NCBI GenBank assembly: GCA_037190145.1
Contig: JBBCJU010000001.1
Coordinates: 124,001 to 188,000, forward strand
DNA length: 64,000 bases
Source of the DNA: 55-13 sp037190145
GTDB lineage: Bacteria > Armatimonadota > Fimbriimonadia > Fimbriimonadales > Fimbriimonadaceae
Reading direction: 5' to 3'
Below, piece after piece: positions 43,532-50,956 of the stretch. Numbering within the stretch: position 1 is the first letter of the stretch; each line of letters begins with the position of its first letter. The translations under genes were made by a program, and so were the position numbers. The notes beneath the pieces were generated by a model that saw only the letters and a list, made by a program, of their open reading frames with translations, made no database searches and was not told where the DNA came from.

Positions 43532-44485
43532 TTAGTTACTCGCCTTGCGTCTCTTGCGGAGGAAGCTGGCGATACCTAGTCCCATCACAGCCATAGTTGC
43601 TGGCTCTGGCACAGGTGTGCTAGAGGCCGGAGCATCTCCCATAAAGAGAACGCTGTGGAGTTCTTGCCCCTTAAGGTTCGTCCATTGTCCGGCAATCAAC
43701 GTCCCGTCGATACTTCCAGAGTCCTGAATAACATGAGTGTCTGGGGCAAGGATTGAACCGTGGAGTTGTCGACCTAAAGTGAGAACATCTGTATCAAGGA
43801 AGTTCCAAACAATCTTGCTCTGAACTCCTCCATTGATCGTCCAGTTCCAATCAATCGGCCCCGATCCGAGAACATTCATGACAATCGTTGTGTCGTTAGT
43901 CAATCCGGAAAAATTAACTGTTGCGTACTTTGAGAGATTGCCAGAGAACAAAGAAGCATCTAGATTGTAAACCTTTAAGGCACCATTGAGATTGTTATTC
44001 GCAAGGTTGATGTTCAGGTTGTTTTCGAAAGATCCTATTGTGATCGCACTCAGAGCAGCCATCGCCGAGGCTTGCCCCGTTGAGTAGAGATATTGATTGC
44101 TAAAATCACTTTGCTTAACATAAGCATCACCTTGGTAGAGGTTGTAGCCATTCTGGATATCTAGTGAGCCAGTTAACGATCCTCCGATGTAAGCATTGCC
44201 ACGAAGAACCTTTGCGTAGCTGTTGGTGATGACATTTCCGCCGACATAGATACCTGCATCTGGGGCCGTAGGTAAGTTGGCGCGGGGAGAACTGTTCTGC
44301 TGCGCCTCATAGTTCATGTTCCAGTTGCCGCCCACCGCAATAGATCCTTGGCTATGTCCACCGTATGTGGTGGCGTTGCCGAAGATAAACGCATTAAAAT
44401 TGTTTGCCAAACCGAGATCTGCACAGAATGCAGATGACGATACTGCGGCAAATGCAAGGACGAATGTTTTCTTAATTTGTATCAT
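43532..44485 (-). CDS. Choice-of-anchor-A protein with PEP-CTERM sorting signal
   Basis: A 317-residue secreted protein. A signal peptide (TFVLAFAAVSSSAFC, about residues 8-22) is followed by a choice-of-anchor-A beta-rich domain (NNFNAFIFGNATTYGGHSQG, SIAVGGNWN). The C-terminus is VPEPATMAVMGLGIASF followed by a basic RKRRK tail, the PEP-CTERM signal recognised by exosortase/archaeosortase-like enzymes that remove the tail and attach the protein to the surface or exopolysaccharide. No exosortase is in the window. Immediately upstream of the ATG is a small hairpin (ACCTG/CAGGT) over the purine-rich ribosome-binding region. The gene is transcribed away from the polyserine lipoprotein. Confidence 0.9.
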   Translation of the reverse strand: MIQIKKTFVLAFAAVSSSAFCADLGLANNFNAFIFGNATTYGGHSQGSIAVGGNWNMNYEAQQNSSPRANLPTAPDAGIYVGGNVITNSYAKVLRGNAYIGGSLTGSLDIQNGYNLYQGDAYVKQSDFSNQYLYSTGQASAMAALSAITIGSFENNLNINLANNNLNGALKVYNLDASLFSGNLSKYATVNFSGLTNDTTIVMNVLGSGPIDWNWTINGGVQSKIVWNFLDTDVLTLGRQLHGSILAPDTHVIQDSGSIDGTLIAGQWTNLKGQELHSVLFMGDAPASSTPVPEPATMAVMGLGIASFLRKRRKASN

Positions 44486-44887
44486 TTTGGTGACCTGCCT
44501 CGACAGGTAATGCCTAATTACTGCAAAGCCTTTTGAGAAGATATGTATGAAGTATGAGGCAATAATTGAGCCTAAAGATCCGCCCTTGGGCCACCCGCCT
44601 TTTTGAATCTAGTAATGATGCGAGGATTACGATACAGAAGCCAGCAATTTATACAGTACTGACCACTATCACATTTCGTGCTCTTGCCTGAAAAGGCAAC
44701 TTCACTTTCTTACATGTGACTCAGAACACAATTCGGGAAACTGTGATAACTGGTCTAGGACAGAGATAAAGTCATCCGTAAGCCATTAACCACTTTTAAT
44801 TTCAGTTCTATTTGACTATAATTGTCTCTGTAGAGAAGTGATTCTCTTTTCTGATCACTCAGAAATCCACAATTGGAACGAGCATCT
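44486..44887. other. Intergenic region between PEP-CTERM and polyserine lipoprotein genes
   Basis: About 400 bases without a gene, AT-rich. It should contain both divergent promoters. A TATAAT at 44817-44822 on the plus strand with a weak -35 upstream is a candidate -10 for the lipoprotein gene. I recognised no riboswitch or RNA gene here. Confidence 0.4.
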
Positions 44888-45115
44888 ATGGCAGATTCAA
44901 ATCAACAATCCAAACCTGGAATCGATCGACGAACATTCCTCCTCGCCCTTTCAGGCGGTGCACTCGCTGCTGGAATGACGTTGGCTGGTTGTGGTGGCAA
45001 TGGTGGGGGACGCAGCTCTAGCTCTTCATCAAGCTCCAGCAGTTCGTCAAGTTCTTCTAGCTCATCCAGCTCCTCAAGTTCATCTAGCTCCAGTTCGTCT
45101 TCATCCAGTGGCTAG
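44888..45115 (+). CDS. Short Tat lipoprotein with 32-residue polyserine tail
   Basis: A 75-residue protein from ATG 44888; an in-frame ATG at 44873 gives 80. It has a Tat motif DRRTFLLA, a hydrophobic segment (LSGGALAAGMTLAG) and a lipobox LAGC, then a Gly-rich linker, 32 consecutive serines and a final glycine before TAG. The serine run uses all six serine codons in mixed order, so it was selected as protein and did not arise by slippage. Polyserine linkers normally join a lipoprotein to a catalytic domain. Here nothing follows, so the gene may be a truncated remnant or a true short surface protein. The GT9 gene begins five bases after the stop. Confidence 0.72.
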   Translation: MADSNQQSKPGIDRRTFLLALSGGALAAGMTLAGCGGNGGGRSSSSSSSSSSSSSSSSSSSSSSSSSSSSSSSSG

Positions 45116-45120
45116 TTAGC

Positions 45121-46080
45121 TTGTCGGTTAGGAAACTAATTCTTAAGAATTGGCAGTCGCCGGGTGACATCGTTATGTTGTCGGCGGCTGTCCGAGACTT
45201 ACACCTAAATCATCCGGGCCAGTTTGTCACGGATGTCCGAACACCCTGCCCAGATCTTTGGTTCAATAACCCCTACATCACTGCGCTTGATGAGAGCGAA
45301 CCCGACGTGGAACTCATAGAGTGCCACTATCCATTGATCCATCAGAGCAACCAGCTTCCGTATCACTTTGTCCATGGCTTTATGCAGTTTCTTTCGGCAA
45401 AGCTAGAAGTGGAAATCCGACCTACAGCTTTTCACGGAGATATTCATATCTCCGAACAAGAAAAAGAATGGTTCACCCAATTCGACAGCGGTGAGAGAAT
45501 GAAGCCTTTTTGGTTAGTTACGGCCGGGGGGAAAATGGATTTCACCATCAAATGGTGGAGTAACAAGCGCTACCAAAAGGTGGTAGATCACTTCCGAGAC
45601 AAGCTAGAGTTTGTTCAAGTTGGCGAAGCTCACCATCATCACCCAGCTTTAGAAGGAGCTATTGACCTACGTGGAGCCACAACGCTTCGCCAACTCATTT
45701 GTTTGATGTATCACGCCCACGGCGCACTCAGTTCCATTAGCCTCCTGATGCACCTTGCCGCCGCGATAGAAACACCGCCAGGACGCCCCCGAAACAGAGC
45801 TTGCGTTGTTGTTGCCGGAGGGAGAGAACCTATTCAATGGGCGGAGTATCCTCACCACCAATTCATTCACACCTTAGGAGCCTTGAAATGCTGCGATAAC
45901 GGGGGTTGCTGGAGATCTCGTACGGTGCCCATCGGTGACGGAGACGAAAAAGATCGCCCTGAGGCGCTTTGTCTAGACGTGATCGATAATCTGCCTCGTT
46001 GCATGCATATGATCACACCTGAGGAAGTCATCCGCCGCATAGAACTGTATTACGAGGGCGGCGCTCTGTCTTACGCCTAA
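45121..46080 (+). CDS. Glycosyltransferase family 9 (heptosyltransferase-like) protein
   Basis: A 319-residue protein starting at TTG 45121. It has the GT9 opening KLILKNWQSPGDIVMLSAAV, the usual ILxxxxPGDxxxx signature for ADP-heptose:LPS heptosyltransferase-like enzymes. The second half includes IDLRGATTLRQLICLMYHA and LMHLAAAIETP, where GT9 enzymes bind the nucleotide sugar. A cysteine-bearing C-terminal part (LKCCDNGGCWRSR, LPRCMHMITPEEVI) is typical of a GT9 subgroup. The donor and acceptor are unknown. It is transcribed with the polyserine lipoprotein gene just upstream. Its stop overlaps the stop of the convergent aminotransferase gene. Confidence 0.82.
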   Translation: MSVRKLILKNWQSPGDIVMLSAAVRDLHLNHPGQFVTDVRTPCPDLWFNNPYITALDESEPDVELIECHYPLIHQSNQLPYHFVHGFMQFLSAKLEVEIRPTAFHGDIHISEQEKEWFTQFDSGERMKPFWLVTAGGKMDFTIKWWSNKRYQKVVDHFRDKLEFVQVGEAHHHHPALEGAIDLRGATTLRQLICLMYHAHGALSSISLLMHLAAAIETPPGRPRNRACVVVAGGREPIQWAEYPHHQFIHTLGALKCCDNGGCWRSRTVPIGDGDEKDRPEALCLDVIDNLPRCMHMITPEEVIRRIELYYEGGALSYA

Positions 46081-47324
46081 ACATTCGCGCACTCGCGAAT
46101 CGCCTTCGCTAGCCTCTCCACTTCAGTCAGTGACGTAAACACATTTGGAGAGATTCTGATCGCATCCAGCCCGGCCCTCAGAGCAGTTGTGACGTGGAAG
46201 GAATGAGTGTTTGCCAACCTGCCGGCAATCTCAATCGCTGACTTGCCTTTGAACCCAATCGCCAACATCGCACAGGTCTTATTGGGATCCAAGCTTCCAT
46301 AATTGATAACCTTGGGCTCATCTTCGATGCCCTGCCATAGCTTTTCACGCAAATATTGAAGGCGATTGAACTTGCGCTCCATACCCAACCATTCGTGAAA
46401 ATCAATGGCTTGGTTAATGGCCAAAATTGGCGCAAGGGGCCGTGTCCCAACTTGTTCAAATTTAGTTATGTCCTCTTCCAAGGATTCATCGGACGGCGAC
46501 AATGACCAAACTTTTTTGATCGTGTCTTCACGCACACAGAAAACGCCGGTAGCAATGGGCGCCATGAGCCACTTATGAAGACAAGCGGTATACATCTCAG
46601 GTTTCCAGTTACGAAACTCAGTTGGCAGCAGCGAAAGAGACTGCGCACCGTCCAGTAACACGGCAATACCACGCTTGTGACATAGATCGATGATCTCCGC
46701 CACCGGAAAAATCATCCCATTCAAGAAGGTAACCGTACAAAGCACCGCAAGCTTAACTTTGGGAGTGAGCGCCTTTTCCCAAGATTCAAGGATGGCTTCC
46801 TTCGATTCTGGAGGCGACTCCACCGGAATTTCAATTAACTGCACGCCATCGCGTCTCGCTCGCTGTTGGATAGCCGTAAAGGTGCGGGAGTAGTCATGAG
46901 ACGTAGTGATGATCGCATCGCCCTTTTCCAGCGGCCATCCCATGATCCCGGTTTGCAGGCCATAAGAAGCGTTGTAGGTAAGGGCCGTTTCCTCTGGCTT
47001 GGCTCCGATCATCGGGGCAATGCGCTTGCGAACAGACTCTATTTCCCTTATCTGTTCACGCCAAATGATCTGGGTTGGAATGGAAGCGGCTCTTTTTAGC
47101 TGTCTTACCTGTTCATCAAAAACGGTTTTGGGTGGAGGAGCCAATCCAACATGGTTAAACGAAGTCAGGCGATCATGAAACACGAATTGCTTTCGCAACT
47201 CATCCCAAAATGCCTCATCATCAGAGCCTGCACCAGAAGGGTCCAGTTTCTCCATCGACGCCCAGGCAGTGTCACGGAAGGCAACTGTCGCCACCAAACC
47301 TGCCATGAAACCGCGCCTTGTCAT
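46077..47324 (-). CDS. Tat-exported aminotransferase class V (PLP) family protein
   Basis: A 415-residue protein with an N-terminal Tat-type signal (MTRRGFMAGLVATVAF). The fold is the aspartate aminotransferase type, class V: ALTYNASYGLQTGIMGWPLE, DAIITTSHDYSRTFTAIQQR, an AVLLDGAQSLSLLP motif with the aspartate that contacts PLP, and a Schiff-base lysine in CLHKWLMAPIATGVF. It resembles isopenicillin N epimerase-like proteins and selenocysteine lyase/cysteine desulfurase-like enzymes, but has no clear cysteine nucleophile loop. The reaction is unknown. PLP proteins with a Tat signal are unusual but recurring. Confidence 0.82.
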   Translation of the reverse strand: MTRRGFMAGLVATVAFRDTAWASMEKLDPSGAGSDDEAFWDELRKQFVFHDRLTSFNHVGLAPPPKTVFDEQVRQLKRAASIPTQIIWREQIREIESVRKRIAPMIGAKPEETALTYNASYGLQTGIMGWPLEKGDAIITTSHDYSRTFTAIQQRARRDGVQLIEIPVESPPESKEAILESWEKALTPKVKLAVLCTVTFLNGMIFPVAEIIDLCHKRGIAVLLDGAQSLSLLPTEFRNWKPEMYTACLHKWLMAPIATGVFCVREDTIKKVWSLSPSDESLEEDITKFEQVGTRPLAPILAINQAIDFHEWLGMERKFNRLQYLREKLWQGIEDEPKVINYGSLDPNKTCAMLAIGFKGKSAIEIAGRLANTHSFHVTTALRAGLDAIRISPNVFTSLTEVERLAKAIRECANV

Positions 47325-47362
47325 ACCTAATCCATCTTAGCCGAGCTAGATACACTTATTAG

Positions 47363-47833
47363 GTGCCTCGATATCGTGTTTGTCGCGCCTTTACCGTTGA
47401 ATCAGGCCATATGCTCAGCAAACATCCTGAGGCGTGCCGCTATCCGCACGGGCATACCAGACGTATCGAAATCGTCGTGTCATCAGAGTCCCTCGATGAA
47501 AACGATATGGTGGTTGATTTTAAGGCTCTTAAACTGGCTCTAGAATCCTTTATCAATTCACTAGACCACACCATGGCGGTCAACTCGAATGATCCATTGC
47601 GAGGAGATATGGAACGTATCTACCCAAACTCCACCGTCGTTTTTGAGAATGTGGACCCTTCTACAGAAGTTCTGGCCAAATACATATTCGACTTTACTGA
47701 GAATCTCCTGTCCTTAGGTTTTGAGTCTAAATCCCCTAACGGAACCCTCTATAAAATCCCCTCAAACCGCGTCTCCCTAGAGAGGGTTCGAGTGGGTGAA
47801 ACTCCTAACAGTTGGGCCGAATACGGGATCTAG
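47363..47833 (+). CDS. queD: 6-carboxytetrahydropterin synthase / 6-pyruvoyl-tetrahydropterin synthase (QueD-like)
   Basis: A 156-residue protein starting at GTG 47363. It carries the metal-binding histidines in SGHMLSKHPEACRYPHGH and a CxxxHGH-type arrangement. It also has the segment MVVDFKALKLALESFINSLD followed by HTMAVNSNDP. In place of the usual ENPTAE there is ENVDPSTEVLAKYIF. QueD converts 7,8-dihydroneopterin triphosphate to 6-carboxytetrahydropterin in queuosine synthesis; the related PTPS reaction cannot be excluded. It is a single gene followed by the LacI operon promoter. Confidence 0.85.
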   Translation: MPRYRVCRAFTVESGHMLSKHPEACRYPHGHTRRIEIVVSSESLDENDMVVDFKALKLALESFINSLDHTMAVNSNDPLRGDMERIYPNSTVVFENVDPSTEVLAKYIFDFTENLLSLGFESKSPNGTLYKIPSNRVSLERVRVGETPNSWAEYGI

Positions 47834-47859
47834 ATTTTTCCCACTCATTTAATTTTCTC

Positions 47860-47887
47860 TTGGCACGTCTATGCTTTTTATGATAAT
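47860..47887 (+). promoter_or_regulatory. Promoter of the LacI/prepilin/GH16 operon
   Basis: TTGGCA at 47860-47865 and GATAAT at 47882-47887 with a 16-base spacer form a good sigma-70-type promoter upstream of the LacI gene. A palindrome (47892-47903) lies five bases after the -10, in the place where a repressor would block the start site. Confidence 0.6.
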
Positions 47888-47891
47888 GTAA

Positions 47892-47903
47892 ACGGTATAC
47901 CGT
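47892..47903. promoter_or_regulatory. LacI-type operator palindrome
   Basis: ACGGTATACCGT is a perfect 12-bp palindrome with flanking bases also partly symmetric. It sits just downstream of the -10 and upstream of the LacI start at 47931. LacI-family regulators bind such even palindromes with a central pyrimidine/purine step, so autoregulation of the regulator and the downstream genes is likely. Confidence 0.65.
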
Positions 47904-47930
47904 ACACGGTTGCATAACCTAACGAAGTCA

Positions 47931-48947
47931 ATGATGACTACAAACACTGGCACCAAAAAAATCACTCTCCGAGATATCGCGAAGCACTTGGATATCTCAC
48001 ATGCAACTGTCTCAAGGGCTTTGAATGGGACCGCAGACTCGCTTATATCGCAGAAAACGATAGAGCGTGTTCAAAAAGCCGCATCAGAGTTGGGTTACCG
48101 ACCAAACCACGCAGCCAGAGCTCTAGTAACCGGTCGGACCGGACTTGTCGGCTTGTGGCTTTGGACCGAGCATTTCCAAGGTTCTTATCATGCGCGCGTT
48201 TCTGCTCAAATGCATCTGGAAGCAATGCGGAAGAAGCAGCAACTTCTCATCGATCTCGTCGCCCGTCCGGAGATTGAAGGAAGCGACAGTCGGTTCGATG
48301 CCTGGAACGTGGATGGCATCATTGCTCACGAATCCTCGCCCGCTCTTGAAACACAACTCCGGGCGGGACACCTCGGAAAGCTTGCCGTCGTTTCCACCGG
48401 AACCTATAACCTTTTGGAAGGAGTCGACCAAGTAAGGATCGACATGGCAACTGGGGCTCAGCAAGCCATGAATCACCTCGTAGGAACTGGTCGCAAGAGA
48501 ATTGCCTACGTAACTGATGACCTAAGGGAACGGCAGCATGACGCTCGTTATCTGGCTTATTCAGAAGCTATCAGAGAGATTGGGCAACCTCCCATATGCA
48601 TTGAAACCGAAGCGACTCGGAGTGCAGCGCGCCAACGGATTAAGGACTATCTGGCAGACAATCCCAACATTGACGCCATCTTTTGCCACAACGACGATTT
48701 GGCGATTGGAGTCTACCGAGGACTCTGTGATCTGAACATCAAGGTTCCAGATCGAATTGCCCTCGTTGGTTGCGATGGGATTGAAGATTGCGAGTACCTG
48801 GAAATCCCTCTCAGCACCATTGTTTTACCGATGAGCGACATGTGTCGGCTCGCCATGCAGTTCTTGGATGATCGCCTAGAAAATCCAGAGCGTCCAGTTC
48901 AAAACGTTGTTCTGCAATCAGAACTTATTGTACGGGAGTCTTCATGA
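47931..48947 (+). CDS. LacI-family transcriptional regulator
   Basis: About 338 residues; the ATG at 47931 is preferred, although the frame opens at a TTG at 47910 lying inside the operator region. An N-terminal helix-turn-helix (TLRDIAKHLDISHATVSRAL) and hinge (KAASELGYRPNHAARAL) are typical of LacI. The periplasmic-binding-protein-like effector domain (LVGLWLWTEHF..., ending with DDRLENPERPVQN) follows. The ligand is probably a sugar or oligosaccharide given the GH16 gene downstream and the GH5-like gene facing it. It probably controls its own operon through the palindrome at 47892-47903. Confidence 0.93.
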   Translation: MMTTNTGTKKITLRDIAKHLDISHATVSRALNGTADSLISQKTIERVQKAASELGYRPNHAARALVTGRTGLVGLWLWTEHFQGSYHARVSAQMHLEAMRKKQQLLIDLVARPEIEGSDSRFDAWNVDGIIAHESSPALETQLRAGHLGKLAVVSTGTYNLLEGVDQVRIDMATGAQQAMNHLVGTGRKRIAYVTDDLRERQHDARYLAYSEAIREIGQPPICIETEATRSAARQRIKDYLADNPNIDAIFCHNDDLAIGVYRGLCDLNIKVPDRIALVGCDGIEDCEYLEIPLSTIVLPMSDMCRLAMQFLDDRLENPERPVQNVVLQSELIVRESS

Positions 48948-48994
48948 ACTCCAATCCCTCATATCGATAATGCGCCCCAAAGACGAGGTCAACC

Positions 48995-49804
48995 ATGCAA
49001 AGAAAAGCAATCTATAACCAAGCATTCACTCTCATTGAACTGCTCGTTGTCATCGCCATTATTGCGATCTTGGCAGCGATTCTATTTCCTGTATTTGCGC
49101 AAGCAAAGCTTGCCGCAAAGAAGACCGCCGTTCTCTCCAATGTAAAGCAGATTGGATTGGGAGTTCTCATGTACTCCACCGACTACGACGACATCTTTCC
49201 CAAGGCCAATTACGACACCTCATGGACACATTGGCCGCTGCAGGCTTGGACCAGCGATGGAGTGATTGGTCCGTACTTGAAGAACTATGATATCTTCAAT
49301 AGCCCGGTGGACAGCATTCCAGAGCCAATGTTCACCGCACCCGTTGCGGGAAGAACGCCTCACAAACTGGCATTCATCATGAATTCTATGGCCCCGAAGG
49401 GTGGTGGGAATCCATTTGGAGTAGCTGACGGACACGGAATCTTTACCTATCACGGCTATGATGGCGGGACCTATCGCGACATTTCGACCACCGCAGTAAA
49501 CAATCCAGCGGACGTCATCATGATGACGGACGGAAGAAAGGAGATTGTCGGAGATTATTGGGGCTGCCCCTGGTCCTTAACCACCGAAGGGGACTACTGC
49601 TACGACTGGGCAAACAATCGCTCGGTGATTTCAGCAGACTGGCAAGTCTACATTTTCGCGTTTGCCACACAAGCAGATCCAGCTTACAAGGCTTGGCATA
49701 AATATGGACCTGGACCGGCAAGCATCTTTGCAGATGGACACGCGAAGATTGTTAGCGCTGGCGATATCTATCAAGCGAAGAGGTGGGTCTCCAATGCACC
49801 GTAA
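48995..49804 (+). CDS. Prepilin-like secreted protein (N-methylation motif, H-X9-DG type)
   Basis: A 269-residue protein. The N-terminus FTLIELLVVIAIIAILAAI is the type IV prepilin/pseudopilin cleavage and methylation motif, with the processing site before Phe. A GRTPHKLAFIMNSMAP segment follows. Near the C-terminus FADGHAKIVSAGD matches the DG-type ending of the DUF1559/H-X9-DG families abundant in Planctomycetota, Verrucomicrobiota and Armatimonadota. The function of these proteins is not established; they may be surface or pseudopilus-associated. A GAGGTC ribosome site precedes the ATG. It is in the LacI operon. Confidence 0.88.
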   Translation: MQRKAIYNQAFTLIELLVVIAIIAILAAILFPVFAQAKLAAKKTAVLSNVKQIGLGVLMYSTDYDDIFPKANYDTSWTHWPLQAWTSDGVIGPYLKNYDIFNSPVDSIPEPMFTAPVAGRTPHKLAFIMNSMAPKGGGNPFGVADGHGIFTYHGYDGGTYRDISTTAVNNPADVIMMTDGRKEIVGDYWGCPWSLTTEGDYCYDWANNRSVISADWQVYIFAFATQADPAYKAWHKYGPGPASIFADGHAKIVSAGDIYQAKRWVSNAP

Positions 49805-50072
49805 TGCCCTGTTCTTACTCTGTGGAGTCATCACCTTAGGCACTTTGATCGGGTGCCAACGTGATGACTCTGGACTCTCAGAGAACCAAACCAAGATGGC
49901 TAGCCAAGTCGAAAACTGGGCTAAGGAATCCGGTGGTAACTGGGACAAGCTCTCTGACGAGCAAAAGCAAACAATGATCAGCAGCGTTGGCTCTGAGGAT
50001 TCGGCGCGAAAGGTCTTGGAGATGAAAGCTAATCCGCCCAAGCCAGTGAACCCTGGCATGCCCAGCCGCTAA
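49794..50072 (+). CDS. Small lipoprotein in the LacI operon
   Basis: A 92-residue protein starting at ATG 49794, overlapping the prepilin gene stop by 11 bases and preceded by a GAGGTGG ribosome site. The signal peptide ends in a lipobox (ALFLLCGVITLGTLIGC); the mature part is helical and charged (ENQTKMASQVENWAKESGG and DEQKQTMISSVGSEDSARKV). I do not recognise the family. Small helical lipoproteins of this kind often follow prepilin-like genes in these phyla. Confidence 0.75.
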   Translation: MHRNALFLLCGVITLGTLIGCQRDDSGLSENQTKMASQVENWAKESGGNWDKLSDEQKQTMISSVGSEDSARKVLEMKANPPKPVNPGMPSR

Positions 50073-50081
50073 GGAGTAAAG

Positions 50082-50903
50082 GTGTTTTTAAGTCTTATTT
50101 GTGCATCCATGATCAGCAGTCCAAACGATTACAAGCTTGTTTGGTCAGACGAGTTTGATAAGTCTGGCCCTCCCAATCCCGAAGAATGGCGTCCTGAGAT
50201 AGGTTTCACTCGCAATCGAGAGTTGCAGTGGTACCAGCTTGAGAATGCCAATTCGAAAGACAGCATTCTAACAATCGAGGCTCGGAAAGAGAAGCGCAAA
50301 AATCCAAACTACTCGCCAGATGCAGGCGATGATTGGAAACGTAATCGGGAGTTTATAGAGCTCACTTCCTCCTCTCTGGTCACAAAGCAGATGTGGAAGT
50401 TTGGAAGGTTCGAAATGCGAGCTCGAATCGACACTCGCAATGGACTATGGCCTGCATTCTGGACATGGGGAGAAGCTCGCGAGTGGCCATCTGGCGGTGA
50501 GATAGACATCATGGAGTACTACCGAGGAAAGATACTCGCGAATGCTGCATGGGGAACCAATCGCCGATGGACCGCAAAGTGGGATAGTTCCGCAACACCC
50601 GTGGAAGAGCTTGCGAAGAAAGATGGGCTTAAATCGGCGCAAGAGTGGGCTGATAAGTTTCATACCTGGCGCATGGACTGGGATGAGAAGTGGATACGAA
50701 TCTACGTTGATTCCCATCTTCTCAAGGAAGTCGATCTCTCAAAGACCTTCAATGAGAGTGCAGACAAAGCGAATCCTTTCCACGAACCTCAGCGCGTGAT
50801 CATCAATCTCGCCGTCGGTGGGGACAACGGTGGAGACATCACGGGTACAGAGTTTCCCGCCAAGTTTGAAATCGACTGGGTTCGCATCTATCAAAAAGGC
50901 TGA
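50082..50903 (+). CDS. GH16 family beta-glucanase (laminarinase-like)
   Basis: A 273-residue protein starting at GTG 50082 behind an AAGGAG ribosome site. It has the GH16 fold: YKLVWSDEFDKSG at the start, WKFGRFEMRARIDTRNGLWP before the active site, and the catalytic motif GGEIDIMEYY with two glutamates and an aspartate. It ends with FEIDWVRIYQKG. GH16 enzymes cut beta-1,3 or mixed beta-1,3/1,4 glucans and related galactans. The signal peptide is weak (FLSLICASMIS). It is the last gene of the LacI operon before a terminator. Confidence 0.92.
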   Translation: MFLSLICASMISSPNDYKLVWSDEFDKSGPPNPEEWRPEIGFTRNRELQWYQLENANSKDSILTIEARKEKRKNPNYSPDAGDDWKRNREFIELTSSSLVTKQMWKFGRFEMRARIDTRNGLWPAFWTWGEAREWPSGGEIDIMEYYRGKILANAAWGTNRRWTAKWDSSATPVEELAKKDGLKSAQEWADKFHTWRMDWDEKWIRIYVDSHLLKEVDLSKTFNESADKANPFHEPQRVIINLAVGGDNGGDITGTEFPAKFEIDWVRIYQKG

Positions 50904-50919
50904 CGGAGCAACTTCACAT

Positions 50920-50946
50920 GTTCTCGGCAACCCTATTGCCGAGAAC
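50920..50946. terminator. Bidirectional hairpin between GH16 and GH5-like genes
   Basis: GTTCTCGGCAA (50920-50930) and TTGCCGAGAAC (50936-50946) form a perfect 11-bp stem with a 5-base loop. It sits between two convergent genes whose stops are 17 and 11 bases away. There is no strong U-run on either side, so Rho-independent activity is plausible but not certain. Confidence 0.65.
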
Positions 50947-50956
50947 AGGACAGCCC

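Noticed and set aside
44486..44887. Riboswitch (cyclic di-GMP type) upstream of the PEP-CTERM or lipoprotein gene
   Set aside because: I could not find the conserved core of any riboswitch class; only a short ACCTG/CAGGT hairpin is present.
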